From the NCBI GenBank assembly GCA_903813345.2, contig CAIIXF020000012.1, positions 11,082,932-11,146,931 of the forward strand: a stretch of DNA of 64,000 bases. Direction: 5' to 3'. Numbering within the stretch: the stretch's first letter is position 1; every line of letters starts with the position of its first letter. Origin of the DNA: Owenia fusiformis (Eukaryota > Annelida > Polychaeta > Sabellida > Oweniidae). Under the pieces are notes generated by a model. That model was not told where the DNA came from and searched no databases. It saw nothing but the letters and a program-made list of their open reading frames with translations. Below, piece after piece: positions 13,171 to 25,031 of the stretch. A program made the translations under genes and the position numbers.

Positions 13171-14488
13171 CAGATATATGAACCGAAACTCTTCCTAGAC
13201 GAATTGGAATTGTTTTTGATTTATTTTACGTAAAATCATCATTATATTTAATTCACGATGCGGATAGTTCATTGTTCATGTTGTTATTTTGTTCAATAAG
13301 AAACTGCAAACAGATAGAGTAAAATATGAGTATATCTATTGAGAAAAAACTTCAGCTGATAACGAGCAGATATATGAACCAACACTCTTTCTAGACTAAT
13401 TATCCCAACGAACGAAGTTCGTTAGGGATATAGTGAAGCCCTCCGTCCGTCTGTCCGTCAGTCAGTCAGTCAGTCAGTCAGTCAGTCAGTCCGTCCGTCT
13501 GTCCGGAAGATAACTCAAATACTAGATGACAGATTTTCTTCATATTTAGTGGAAAGATGAATATTGGTGAATAGTTTTACGCAAAAAAAAATTTTTTCAA
13601 GATGGCCGCCGCTTTAAAACTGACGGGACTTTTTCGCAAAAATCATAAATTTTTCATTCTAAACCAAAGTAATTAATATTATTGTTTGAAATTTCGGTAG
13701 TGTATTCACAACATTTATCTATTTCACATATATTCCGTGTTTTTCATCCTGACCCCCAGGGGCCATGTATGGGGGGACAGGAAAACAGAAATTTTCGCTA
13801 ATTTTTAGATCTCTCTGAAGTATAGCTTTATTATACTCAAATGAAAGGCAATTAAGAGTATATTGCAAATATTGTATCTTTTTTCTGATTTGAGCCTCGT
13901 AAAATTCAAAATGGCCGTCTAATGTACGATTTCGCAATAATTTTTCGATCCCTTCAAAGTATGGCTATATTATACTCAAATTGAAGGAATTTTGGAGTAG
14001 ATCACAATTATGGTATTATTTTTCAGATTTGTACCTCAGAAAATTCAAAATGGCTGCTTTGCAGGAATTCGCAATTCTAAAATCTAATTTTTTCATTTTC
14101 AACCAAAGTAATGAGTATAATTGATTGGAATTCGGTAATTGATATTTTGTTCGTTGGGATTTGCTACTCCGCGGAGTTGCCATTATCTAGTTGGAAATGT
14201 TTTTGATTTATTCTAGGTGAAATTATCATATATTTTACTCATGATACGGATCGTTCATTGTCATTTTGTTCAATAAGAAACTGCAAACAGATAGAGTAAA
14301 ATACGAGTGTATCTATTGAGAAAAAACCACAGCTGATAACGAGCAGATATATGAACCGATACTTTTTCTAGACTAATTGGAAAATGTTTTTGATTTATTC
14401 TAAGTGAAATCATCATATATTTTATTCATGATACGGATCGTTCATTGTTATTTGATTAAATGAGAAACTGCAAACAGATAGAGTAAAT
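13171..14488. repeat. Tandem repeat, period about 186-196 bp, split by a transposon
   Basis: The word cagatatatgaacc recurs at 13171, 13367 and 14344, and each copy carries gaaactgcaaacagatagag and a tctagac-aattgg segment. After the 791-bp insertion at 13401-14191 is removed, the spacings are about 196 and 186 bp. No gene is apparent. Confidence 0.75.
13401..14191 (+). mobile_element. HINE-like (non-autonomous Helentron) element
   Basis: The element begins TATCCCAACGAAC and carries near its 3' end the inverted match GTTCGTTGGGAT (14149-14160), that is, a subterminal inverted repeat. A GTCC/GTCA/GTCT (GTCY) tetranucleotide tract lies at about 13443-13505. The 3' end has the palindrome ACTCCGCGGAGT about 10 nt before the terminal CTAGT. 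These are the described hallmarks of Helentron-associated elements (HINE/DINE-1 type). The host tandem repeat reads actaat|tggaaatg without the insert, so insertion was between two T residues with no target duplication, as Helentrons do. No Rep/helicase gene is present, so it is non-autonomous. Internal ORFs are chance. Confidence 0.8.
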
Positions 14489-14673
14489 GTGTATACGTGT
14501 ATGCATGATATACAGCGATCGTGCTCAAGATACATGTATAAACCGATTATTCTTAGTTTGAAGAAGGGATTACATGTTTTTCAGAGAACGGATATTTCAA
14601 TCAAGGTCTCTGCCCAAAGTGATAGTCTGGCATTTTTTGTAAAGTACATTTGGACTATATACATGTACACTGA

Positions 14674-14928
14674 TTGACGGACCAAAATAGTTATGCACAA
14701 ACGATGATCGGTTCAGGTTCAAATCGAATTAAAATGTTCTTTCATCGTATCAGAGATTATGGTAATCTTATTTTTCTGGTATTGAATATACTTCTTGTGT
14801 ATTGTGCCAAAGGAGGGAAAGCCTATAGTGACCACTTGGATTATGACCTACCGACAATAAACACATCCCTTGTTACTGGTAAACTTGTATATATTCGGCA
14901 ATGTCATACACCAGAAACATACATTTAG
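14674..14928 (+). pseudogene. Leader-exon-like remnant upstream of NWD-like copy B
   Basis: An open frame contains an internal Met followed by RDYGNLIFLVLNILLVYCAK, which resembles an N-terminal signal peptide or membrane segment. It continues with SDHLDYDLPTINTSLVTG up to a plausible donor (ACTG|gtaaac near 14879). A homologous but frame-broken copy lies at about 39540-39790, also upstream of an NWD-like gene and in the same relative orientation. No downstream exon was identified and the family is not recognised. It may be an orphan first exon carried along in the NWD duplication. Confidence 0.35.
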
Positions 14929-15339
14929 TGGATTCAAAAGCCTAAAACAATCGGTAAGGGTTAACAAAAGGATATCACCGGACAACAACAAGCAGCTTTG
15001 CCACGATGACGTAATCTGGTAAGGATAGACATTTTCGCTTATCAATAATAAAGCTAAATTATTACCATTATAGATACAACCCATTGCTATTCTAGTGCTT
15101 AGATTGGTCCAAAAATAAAACTAGGATAGACGACACATATTAGGGAATATTTAGCGAAGACAAAGAGAAGAGTTGTAATTTGTATATAATAAGATGTGAC
15201 ACAGAAATAAAATGCCGTTTGCAATGAACAAAGAAAAATAGCTTATGTCTCAATGTTGAAGTATCAAACTGCGATTCAAACTGTTCGTATACATGAGTAT
15301 AATAATGCCATTGCAGATGATCTGATCATAAGAGGAACC

Positions 15340-18300
15340 ATGGCTGATCCAGAGTCTCTAAAGGAAACAGAGATGGAAACATCTCAACATGAAATATACA
15401 GAGGACGTCTGGATAACCTACCTGATAATACTTCTAATGTTCTCAGGATTTTCCTTAGCTCAACATTTACAGGTACGTCTATAACATTAAGACTGTATGA
15501 TGATGATTTCATTTCTCCAATCAAAGCAATTTGGATATAAACCCTCTCCATTATTAGTTTGGCAGCTTGTAATACCGATTGAACAGCGTGTTCAGTGTTG
15601 CCTGATTATGTTAGAATCTTCATTTTGTTTCCCAAATAAAAAGGTAGGTTGCATGGCTATTGATGAGCTGAATGTCTTAAATTGGCAAATGAAAAAGGCT
15701 TTAACAAGTTAACTGAAAGGATTATTTTCGTTGCCAAACTAACATCAAAGCTATGAAAAAAGAATTGAACGTGTTAAACAGAATTATGTGCCAATATAAC
15801 GCATCACTCCATCATTGTTGAAAATCTCTAGCCTGTTATTGAAAATGCATTCATGAATTATAAATGAATCGTGATGAATGATGATGTCGCAACGCAAAAC
15901 AAGTTCAGTGGAAAACACTATAGGCACAAATAATTCAAAAGTTATCAACAAATGAAAGAACAAATGAGGGGGGAAACTGAACTGTAGATTGCTATCATGA
16001 ATCTAGTTCACAGCAATTTTGTAAGTCAAAGAGATCCTTTTGTCAATTGCATCAGCTAAATATTTATACCTGAATGTACTTACTGTATTTGATATCCAAA
16101 TATTTTACTTTTTTTCAAAAGTATCCCATGTTTTCAGATACAGTAGCTGAAAGAAATATATTGTTAGAAAAAGCCTATCCAGAACTTAGACAGTTTTGCG
16201 CAGAAAATGGACTCGATTTCCAAGTAAGAAAAAGTTGTACGTTAAGATTAACAATACGAATAAGTTCGACACATTATGTGTTTCAGTCATGTTTTGTAAA
16301 TGTTTCGCTTCCATTTTTATTTAATTGCTATACATGCTTGTGCATGTTTCATATTCACTGTGTAAAGTCAGTGACAAATAAAGGATATAACTACCATTTG
16401 ATCCGTATCTAACGAACACTATATTAACCATCATCAACAGCACTGAACGAAACCAGAAATTAAACATCCTAAATATCCTTTACGTAGCTTGTTTTTCGAG
16501 GTTGCTATAGTTTTGCACCGAAAGGGCAATACATAATCTCTCAATTATCTGTTCACAATTCGTACTTGGCGTTTTCATTCCCTCTCAGTGTAGCCATGTT
16601 AAAATTCATGAATATGACTATTTCTATGACTGCACCTCCAAATACATGTATGTGTTGCATATAAACGCATTGACATCCTGGGTCTCATTCTAGGTGGTTG
16701 ACATGCGATGGGGCGTTCGAGATGTGATGACGTCAGATCATCACACAACAGAACTGTGCCTCAAGGAGATACACAACTGCCAAAGACTTTCAGTTGGACC
16801 AAACTTCTGTGTAAGTGATACAATGTTTGTTTTGCTATGCCCCTACCGTACACTTTTTGAATAACTATGGACTAGGTCAGACAATGCATTATTACAAAAT
16901 TACCCCGAACATAATTGAAATATTTTTGTTTTTAGGTACTTCTTGGTGGACGATATGGGACTCGACCTCTCCCAGCAAAAATCGATGCTCTTCTCATGCA
17001 AACCGTTGAAAAATTTGCTAAAGAAGAGAACTTCAACCTGTCTGTCGTTAAAGAATGGTATAAACTTGACACCAACGCTGTTCCATCAGAATATATTCTT
17101 CAGCCAATCACAGAGAAGTTCCCATTTTACATCGATGATGATCCAGAGAATGAGGAACATCGGAGAAAGGCCAAAAGTGATTGGTGGAAAGTTGAGTGTG
17201 ATATCAACGCCATCTTTCGTACAGCATCTGCAATTGCTCTCAAAAGAAAATTCATGACGTTTGAAAACTGGCAGATTTTCAATATATCAGTAACAGAAGA
17301 AGAAATCAAAAGAGGACTGGTCAATTCTACTGCACCAGCAAAGGACAAATGTATTGTCATAAACAGAACCATTGATAATGTTGACTTTAAAGATCCAAAA
17401 GCATACAGATATGTTGATATGAATGACAAAAAAGATGCAATTAATGAGAAGACGGCCGAACTTTTGGCAAACCTAAAAGAGAACGTTATTCCAAAAGGAA
17501 TTCCTGAAACAGAGATACAAAAATACCAACTACAATGGGAAGCAAATGGTAGGTTTATAGTATGTTACTATTTCAGCTGAACCTTTTGGTAATTGATAAT
17601 GATTGCAAAATGTGATACGCATGGATACCGACACAAAACACATGTGAGCATAGAAAGGGATGGTTACCTATAATCAACAGTTGTGGAGAAAATAAGTTCA
17701 TGCCGTTGTGGCTTGACCCCTGTCTTCTTTATAATGTAAATTTGACTTTCACTTAAATATTAAAAAGCAACACTAGGTATTCGCTAATGAAACCATAATC
17801 CCCCCCACCTAACAAAGCTGACTTCGTTATTCACCATCACTCAGTATTCCAATATACATGTACATACAATAAATAATGTGTTAAGCACAATTAGCAACAT
17901 TAAAAGACAAAACATCACTTCATTAAGAATTATAAAGTTTAATTGATTTTTTTATTTTCAGGTATAAACCCAGCCATTGAAGCTCACGAAACTTATCTGG
18001 AGGATTTCAATCAATATTTCGTTTCAAAGATAAAAACTATGACATTGACTGCTCTCGAGAAAAGGAACGCTAGAACTTCAAATTGGTTATTTGCAGAAGT
18101 TCTACAACACCTCAATATGTGTGCTAGAAGAAGTAAATCATACAATTGTAGGAAAGGATATCAAGAACGCGTGGATGAATACCTGGGTGATGACAGCAAC
18201 ATGGCTCCACTGGTAATACATGGAGTCTCTGGTATCGGAAAGACGTCATTCATGGCCAAGATTACTCGTAATGCAATAGAGAAACTCGGTACAAATGCTG

Positions 18301-21300
18301 TTGTTATTGTACGTTTTCTAGGTACATCACCAAAGAGTTCCCTTATCACTGATACACTCCAGACATTGTGCCTACAGATTTGTAAAGCATTTGATTGCGA
18401 TCCACCTCCAAGTTCATTAAGTGACATCAATACAGTCGTATCATTCTTCCAGGAGCTCATTACACAAGTATCTAAAGATGGCCACCAATTGGTTATTTGT
18501 CTAGATTCGTTAGACCAACTGTCTCCAATAGATGGAGCATATGACTTAAGCTGGCTTCCATTTGAGTTACCAAAAGGTATCAAAATAATCACCAGTTTGC
18601 TTACAGACTATGCAGGTATACTTAAGCGCTGTGAGCGATGCATAGAAAACACTGACAATATTCTACAACTAGGTCCACTCTCAGATGATGAAAGTAAAGA
18701 GATCATTAAAACTTCATTAGAAAATGTCAATCGAACAATAACCGAAGACCAAATGACAATTTTAGAAAACGTGTTCAAATATTGCAATAGTCCTTTATTT
18801 CTGAAGCTAGTTTTTGAAGAAGCAAAAACATGGAGATCCTATTCTGCCTTAGATGATATCAGATTGGGAAACACCATACAAGAAGGGATAACAGTGCTTT
18901 TCGAGCGTCTACATAAGAAACACGGACAGTTGTTCTGCAATGCAATGTCATACATCACCGCATCCAAGTAAGCTTAATCAAATTTTATTGAAGCTTCACT
19001 ATTATCTTCCATTTAGTATGTTCTTCAAAGCGAGATCTGATACTACTACTAGCCATTCCTCTAGTGTCATCCGTAGGTGACATGACGTGTTCCATATAGA
19101 AAGTCCAAAATCTTGTGACTGCAAATGGATGGTCAAAATCTTTACGGTTATTCTACGATTGAACGTTCACATTTAATAGTAATTTAATGCGAGATCATAA
19201 TACAAATAATATATTTTTCATAAAGGATACAGTTGATTGAATATATATGTAAAGTACTGTTTGTATTTCTTAATTTGGACATTTCAGGAATGGTGTCACA
19301 GATCTTGAAATGGAGAACTTGCTGTCAAGTAGTAATGAAGTACTAGATGATGTCTACCAGTATTTCTCTCCACCTGTTAAACACCTAGTGAGGATACCTC
19401 CATTACTGTGGACCAGACTCAGACAGGACATCGATGAGTATCTTACAGAGAGGCAGGCCGATGGAAAGACAGTGTTAGCCCTATACCATAGGTAGCTTCA
19501 CTTTTTGTATTAGTGTATCATGTGACTGGTATGGTTTTTAGGATTTCCTGTTCAAATCATACATGTGTGTTATCATTTTTATTCGTTTCGTATATTTTTT
19601 CCATTTTAGGCAGTTTATCGAGGTTGCAAAAAAGCTATATCTCAGTGATAGTGTGAAGAAAAACGTTCATTCAGAACTTGCAGACATGTTCCTGGGAGTT
19701 TGGAGCAATGGGAAGAAGAAAGAACTCTATCTAACTAAGAGAAAAGAAACTCTCCTCGCAGATAGGAAAGTGGAACATCAACCATTGTGTTATGAAGGTG
19801 GCTATTACAATATGAGAAAACTCAATGAGCTTCCGTTTCATCTCCTGCAATCCGGTCGTCACGAGGAGCTGATCGATGTTTGTTTTGGCAACTTTGATTG
19901 GATTAATACAAAAGTAAAGGCGACCAATATTCTAGCTGTTATCCGGGACATCGACATGGCTATTGCAGAGACGCCAGAGGAGGAGCTGATAATTCTGAGA
20001 GACACCCTAAGGTATTGCTTGGTTTCTGCATGTGTTGTGTAATACATATCTACATTTCTTACCATGAAACACAACGGGCATTGAAAACCTTACACTAGAA
20101 AAGTAGATACTTGTCGACCTGAATGATCTGCAAAATTGAAATTACAAAACAAATACATATATTATCTTGCAATAAAGTCAAATGTAGTCAACTACAGTAT
20201 ATGAATTCGTGAATTAACAGTAATATGTTTATTTTATATTGTTAGGCTTATAAAACCAACAGTGGAATTCCACCCTGATAATCCCCTTGCACCTGAAATC
20301 ATAGGGCGCCTTCTGATTAAGGTTGACGAATATCCACACTTAATTGGACAGGTGAGTTATATAAACTGTACCATGATTAATTTTGTAGATTACTATATAC
20401 AGGTATTCTCAATGGTCAATACTTTGTGAAAATCATGTATTATTCGGTATCAAACTATTTTATTCTACTCCAAGATTTACCTTCAAAATGATCTTTTGAT
20501 AGAATATGAATACTGATATGATCCCTCTCATACTTTGTTTATAAATTATCAAATTTTATCTAATTCAGCTGGTATCTCAGGCTATACAATGGTGTGAAAA
20601 GGCAAAGCAGGATTTACTCATTCCAACAGTTCCATGTTTTATATCACCTGGTGGATTTCTACGAACTACATTGGTGGGCCACCAACAAGGTGTAAACGAT
20701 GCTGTTATAAATGAGGATTGCTCGCTCCTCGTGACTGCAAGTTCTGACCGCACAGCGAAGCTCTGGGACCTCAAAGATGATATCGTCATACAGAGTCTAT
20801 TTCATCCAGGTAATACAGTAATATCAAATGTCCTGTTAAATATTTTGGCAATCCTAAGATTAGCCAGATGGAATAATTCATGTTTTGAAACACAACAATG
20901 ATTGAGATTTGGCATTATATATGAATTCCAGAAATGATAGAAGGGTTAATTTAAATATCTTAAATTATGAACGCATTTCGATTTCAGATTCTGTTGAGAG
21001 TTGTGTACTACTAAGCGACAAGAAAATCATCGTGACATTTAGTAATCTCCAAATGTTCATCTGGGACACTACCACATGGAAACTAAAAGACAAACTGCTA
21101 CTTGGAAAACCAGACAACGGAAGAGAAATGACGTTCACAACTGAAACGCCAGATAAGGTTTTGACCACAAAACCAAAAATGCTTGCTCTCACCAACGGAA
21201 ATATTATCTGCCCTGTTGGTGGAACATTAAATGTGGTGGATATATCAGAAGGGGAAGTTATTGATGAAATCCAAGGTGGCGATCTTCTTATTTCATGCAT

Positions 21301-23077
21301 ATGTATCAGCCATGGTACAGTTTTAATAGCAGGGTACGACAATGGGTGTGTAAGGTATATTGACACTTCTAATAATGGAGAAGATGAAACGTATTCACTT
21401 CACAAAGATGAAATAACTGGTTTGGCTACAACTGCAAACTCTGGCACTGTAGCAAGTGTATCATTTGATGGCTCTATCGTTGTATATGACATCACAGTAA
21501 GAAAGGTCATTCAACATATAAATCCTAATAAATCAAAGCCTCTGTTTTCGGTGGCTTTATCACCAGATGAAGAACTAGTTGCTGTGGGTTCAATCAATGA
21601 TATCAGAGTCTGGACAACAACATCTGGACAGATGCTGCACATGTTTCTAGGACATTCAGGAGTTGTCAATTCGGTTTATTTTGCTGGATATAATGGCGAA
21701 TCTCGAGCCACTGGACCCACTTTGCTATCTGCCGCAAGTGACTGTACAGTTAAAGTCTGGGATCTTGAGAACAGTGAGCTAAAGTCCACGTATACAGGTA
21801 TGGCTGGAAACATCACAAAGCTTATGGTAAATGATGCAAATGAAACAGCCGTGTCTGTATCCAATGAGTCTCCGTATGTAAAGATATGGCACCTGAACCC
21901 AGATTTGAAGGATGTTGTTCCCGAGTTCCAAAATGACACTGAAATTACGCCTGTTATATTCCCCGATGGTAAACATGTGGTTACCTTAGACGCAGACTAT
22001 GTATCGTTTATGGTGTTTGACATGACATCTGGAGAAAAGGTTTACTCCACACTTGCACACGATGCTCCAATCACAAGCATGGTGAACACACCGAGTGGAA
22101 ATCACATGATCACCGGAGGGATCGATCATACTGCTCGTGTGTGGCAAATGGATCAGGGCCGTTTTCAGCTTTCATCACTATTTGAGTTCGAGTCAGCAGT
22201 GAAGCTTATAGCTACACACCCCGATAGGAAACTATTCGTCGTGGCTCTGAATGAAAATCAGATTAAGCTTTGTCGACTGGAGATATACGAGTGCGATGAT
22301 GTTGAAGTTGATTTAAGAGATGGTGATATAACTTCAATAGTCATGAGTGATGAGCTCATACTCTATGGCACAGACACGGGCAAAATATACGCCTGGAATT
22401 TTGACTTTATGTCCTGTTTGACGTATGTATTTCAGAAACATAGCACACCGGTGACATTGCTCAGGGTACATAATAACTTAATGGCGTCAGTAGCGAAAAA
22501 TGACAAATGTATTCAAGTTTGGGATGTCGCTACCGGGAGAAAGGTACATCAGTTAGAAGTGACAAACAAGGCCAATGACAAACTACACTGTACGATAACA
22601 GTAATGTCATTTCTACACAATGGTAAAATACTTGGAATAGGTTGTCACGAGAGATCTGTTTATTTATACGATGTAGCCCAAGGTAGAAGCCTTTTGCCTG
22701 ATGGCCAGTACGTTTACTCTCCAGTTACAACCATTTGCTCCAGTCAAGATCAAATGAACATTCTGTTGACAACGAAAAACGGGTTTCTCAGCTCATACAA
22801 AATCCACCTTGTCACTGATATCACTTCAAAGAAGAAGCAAACCAGTCTGCTTGACCAAGCTCCACCACAAGGAATCAGTCGAAAGAAACTCGTACAGTAT
22901 GATGCCAAAAATGTTAGCAAAATAAGATTTGTTGAGAGTGCACGTTGGGTCGGACATGGAAACAACAATCCAAGAGCAAGTACTCAAAGAGTGCCAAATA
23001 AGGAACTTTATAAAAGAGCACAGGTTATACAACAGGCAAAGTTTAAGGACTCTTCCAAAACCTGCTCAGTAATGTAG
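15340..23077 (+). CDS. NWD1/NWD2-like NACHT and WD40 protein, copy B (10 exons)
   Basis: Exons: 15340-15472, 16138-16223, 16694-16810, 16936-17548, 17962-18967, 19288-19491, 19610-20011, 20246-20351, 20569-20809, 20988-23077; all GT-AG and in frame, 1665 residues. The start (aaccATGG context) gives MADPESLKETEM and aligns with copy C. An upstream in-frame ATG at 15253 is less likely because the three proteins align only from about this point. Domains in order: DUF4062-type N-terminus (RIFLSSTFTDTVAERN, VVDMRWGVRD), NACHT ATPase with P-loop GVSGIGKTSF near residue 404 and Walker B LVICLDSLDQLS, a helical linker, then WD40 repeats (for example AKLWDL, VKVWDL, ARVWQM, IQVWDV). The protein ends TCSVM, a CaaX farnesylation motif. 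It is closer in sequence to copy C than to copy A. Family role: STAND-type signalling ATPase, with ATP binding in NACHT and ligand sensing or scaffolding by the propellers; a sensor role here is inferred. Confidence 0.92.
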
Positions 23078-23847
23078 ATTTGGTTGTAGTTTAATCGTTT
23101 TATTTTTGAAAAGATGTTATGAATGCATATTACGAATGTTAAGTGGCAAAAATATTTTTAAAACCTTCGAAATATATTTTTATTATGAAGTCTTATATAA
23201 CGCGATAATGTATGTCTGCTTTCAATTAAATTGAAATATGATCTTATTGATGTTCGATAGGCAGGGTTTGTGAAACGGATCTATTTGTCACGTTGCATGC
23301 ATTGATCAATTATTGTAAATTATTCATACTGAATACATTAAACCCATAAACAAATGGAAATAGATTGCCAATCATGACTTTGATTTTCATCAATCTTGGC
23401 ATTGTCCTTTACTCTTTCTCCGTTACAAAGAAACGACGAAAGCATAAACATGATTTTATCACCTGGGTCCTGAGTTAATTGTAAATGTGTTAATATTAAT
23501 AATAGGATTGTATTAGTACTGATGCCCTTTTAGGGCCAAACGTACATCCGATATACAATTTTCAATAACAGTAAATATAGCAATAAAGTAAAGAAAATAG
23601 GATTACATTTTTCAAAAAGACTGAAGTGTTATGATTCTTTTCTATTCAAAAGGCCCATTTTTATGAAAATAATTTTAGATAATTTGGCTACAATATTGGG
23701 CACCCTGATATATTTTGCTAATAAATGAGTAAACGCAGGTCAAAAGAATGATGCATGAATTAACTTTGGCCTTAAATGAGAGGGTAGTTAAAAAACGCCA
23801 CCTTTAATATAAGGGTAGGTACCAAGCACAGTAATATGTTTTGTTTA

Positions 23848-24010
23848 TATTTGCAAGGAAAACTTATTAAGCCATAAGCCATGGCTCATTTGAAAGGCTC
23901 TATGTGCTTTTTTAAGATCAACAAAAAATCAAAATGTTTAAAAAGTCTGTGATTAGACCCATTTTCCCGTGCCCTAGCTCATTTAAGTTGAAGTGCCAAT
24001 AACACCCCGG
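23848..24010 (+). repeat. Dispersed direct repeat, member 1
   Basis: Starts near gcaaggaaaac, then agccataagcca-ggctcatttgaaagg and gtgccctagct. A diverged second member in the same orientation lies at 27955-28120. The two flank the BTB gene, but their orientation does not match the inverted arrangement of NWD copies B and C. Element class unknown. Confidence 0.6.
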
Positions 24011-24089
24011 GTGATCAATATCCTGGGTTTAGAATTTCGTTCGAGCAAGTAAGTGTCCCGAAATGTGTTTTTGATGGATCCCGATAAAT

Positions 24090-24150
24090 ATGGCGGCTAG
24101 TTTGACAGTAGAAGAGCCAGGTGTGGAAAAAACATTACTATATGCAGAAG
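24090..24150 (+). CDS. Candidate orphan first coding exon
   Basis: ATGG in a favourable context (aaatATGG) opens 20 codons, MAASLTVEEPGVEKTLLYAE, up to a GAAG|gtataagg donor. Composition is protein-like, but no following exon could be joined and no family is recognised. It may be the first exon of an unfound gene, a relic, or chance. Confidence 0.25.
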
Positions 24151-24815
24151 GTATAAGGTAACAATGAATATAGGGTGGCGCATTCGGTGCCGAAATATGT
24201 TTGCAACATGTTCATAACAGTTTATTCACATGTGTATATAGGCTAATTCAAATCGAAGCATAAAACCAACATGACCTCATTCAAAAAGTTCGCAAACGAT
24301 ATCAGCGAGTCGTTCTTGGCCATCTGTTAGTAATTAGGGGTACTGTAACCGTGGTATAACTGTACAGAATACCAACTCCTGCTACGTGTGAAAGAAAGAT
24401 GACGATTTACATCATAGAGTCTTATACGAAGAGCTCAAGTCAAGAGAGAGTGGTATCATACTTTCAACTCGAAGTTAAGTTCAGGTTTAAGTGAAATATT
24501 GCCACTACAACCATTATTCGCCTCAAAAACAAAAATATAACTGTATAAAGCGTTTTGTGTAAGACTCTCAATAGTAAGGCTGGTATATAAAAAAAAACTA
24601 CATTTTATTTATTTACATTTTCATTTTTGTCATATTGACATTAGTACAAAGTTATATGGTGTGCCGTAAGTAGAAACAAAAAATCACGCCTTATTGAGAT
24701 ATGATTCATTGATGTCATACCTTTTTGTTTTACTCTTGAAACATTCATGAGAAATTGCTCCTTAAAATTATTATTCATGATCGTGCTTTTATTAATCTGT
24801 GTTGTCGTTCGAGGA

Positions 24816-25031
24816 CAGGCCTGTAGCCGGGGGGGGGGGGGTTCGCAGGGTTCGGGCGACCCCCCCCCCCCAAAAAAAAATTCTTTCAAAATCATGCAGT
24901 TTTTCATCATTTTGAGCACTTCTCAAGTGATTTTAGCCATATTTGTGCCAAAATTGTCAAATGTGAACCCCCCCTGGACATTTTTGAAAATTGAACCCCC
25001 CCCCCCTTGGCAAATCCTGGCTACGGGCCTG
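24816..25031. mobile_element. 216-bp TIR element (CAGGCCYGTAGCC ends, GAGGA duplication)
   Basis: The termini are CAGGCCTGTAGCC and GGCTACGGGCCTG, near-perfect 13-bp inverted repeats. The element is flanked on both sides by GAGGA (24811-24815 and 25032-25036), a 5-bp target-site duplication. The interior contains long C and G runs and no gene. On the minus strand it interrupts the BTB gene, and its terminal TAG acts as that gene's stop codon. The superfamily is not assigned. Confidence 0.75.

Larger units (their letters stand above)
10213..15339. other. Intergenic region between divergent NWD-like copies A and B
   Basis: About 5.1 kb separate the two start codons, so both 5' regions lie here. 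It holds an inverted-repeat element (10307-11282), a tandem array of 186-196 bp period interrupted by a HINE-like insertion (13171-14488), and a leader-exon-like remnant (14674-14928). The stretches at 11283-13170 and just upstream of each gene show no further coding signal to me, and no clear TATA box or CpG-rich promoter stands out. Confidence 0.5.
23078..24815. other. Region downstream of NWD-like copy B
   Basis: It begins with the presumed 3' UTR of copy B, where I see ATTAAA-type variants but no nearby AATAAA. It also contains one member of a dispersed repeat (23848-24010), a first-exon-like segment (24090-24150) and the disrupted 3' continuation of the BTB reading frame (24641-24815, minus). 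The remainder is featureless AT-rich DNA. Confidence 0.4.

Noticed and set aside
13719-13937. Minus-strand ORF inside the HINE-like element
   Set aside because: Short, unlike Rep/helicase proteins, and within a non-autonomous element.
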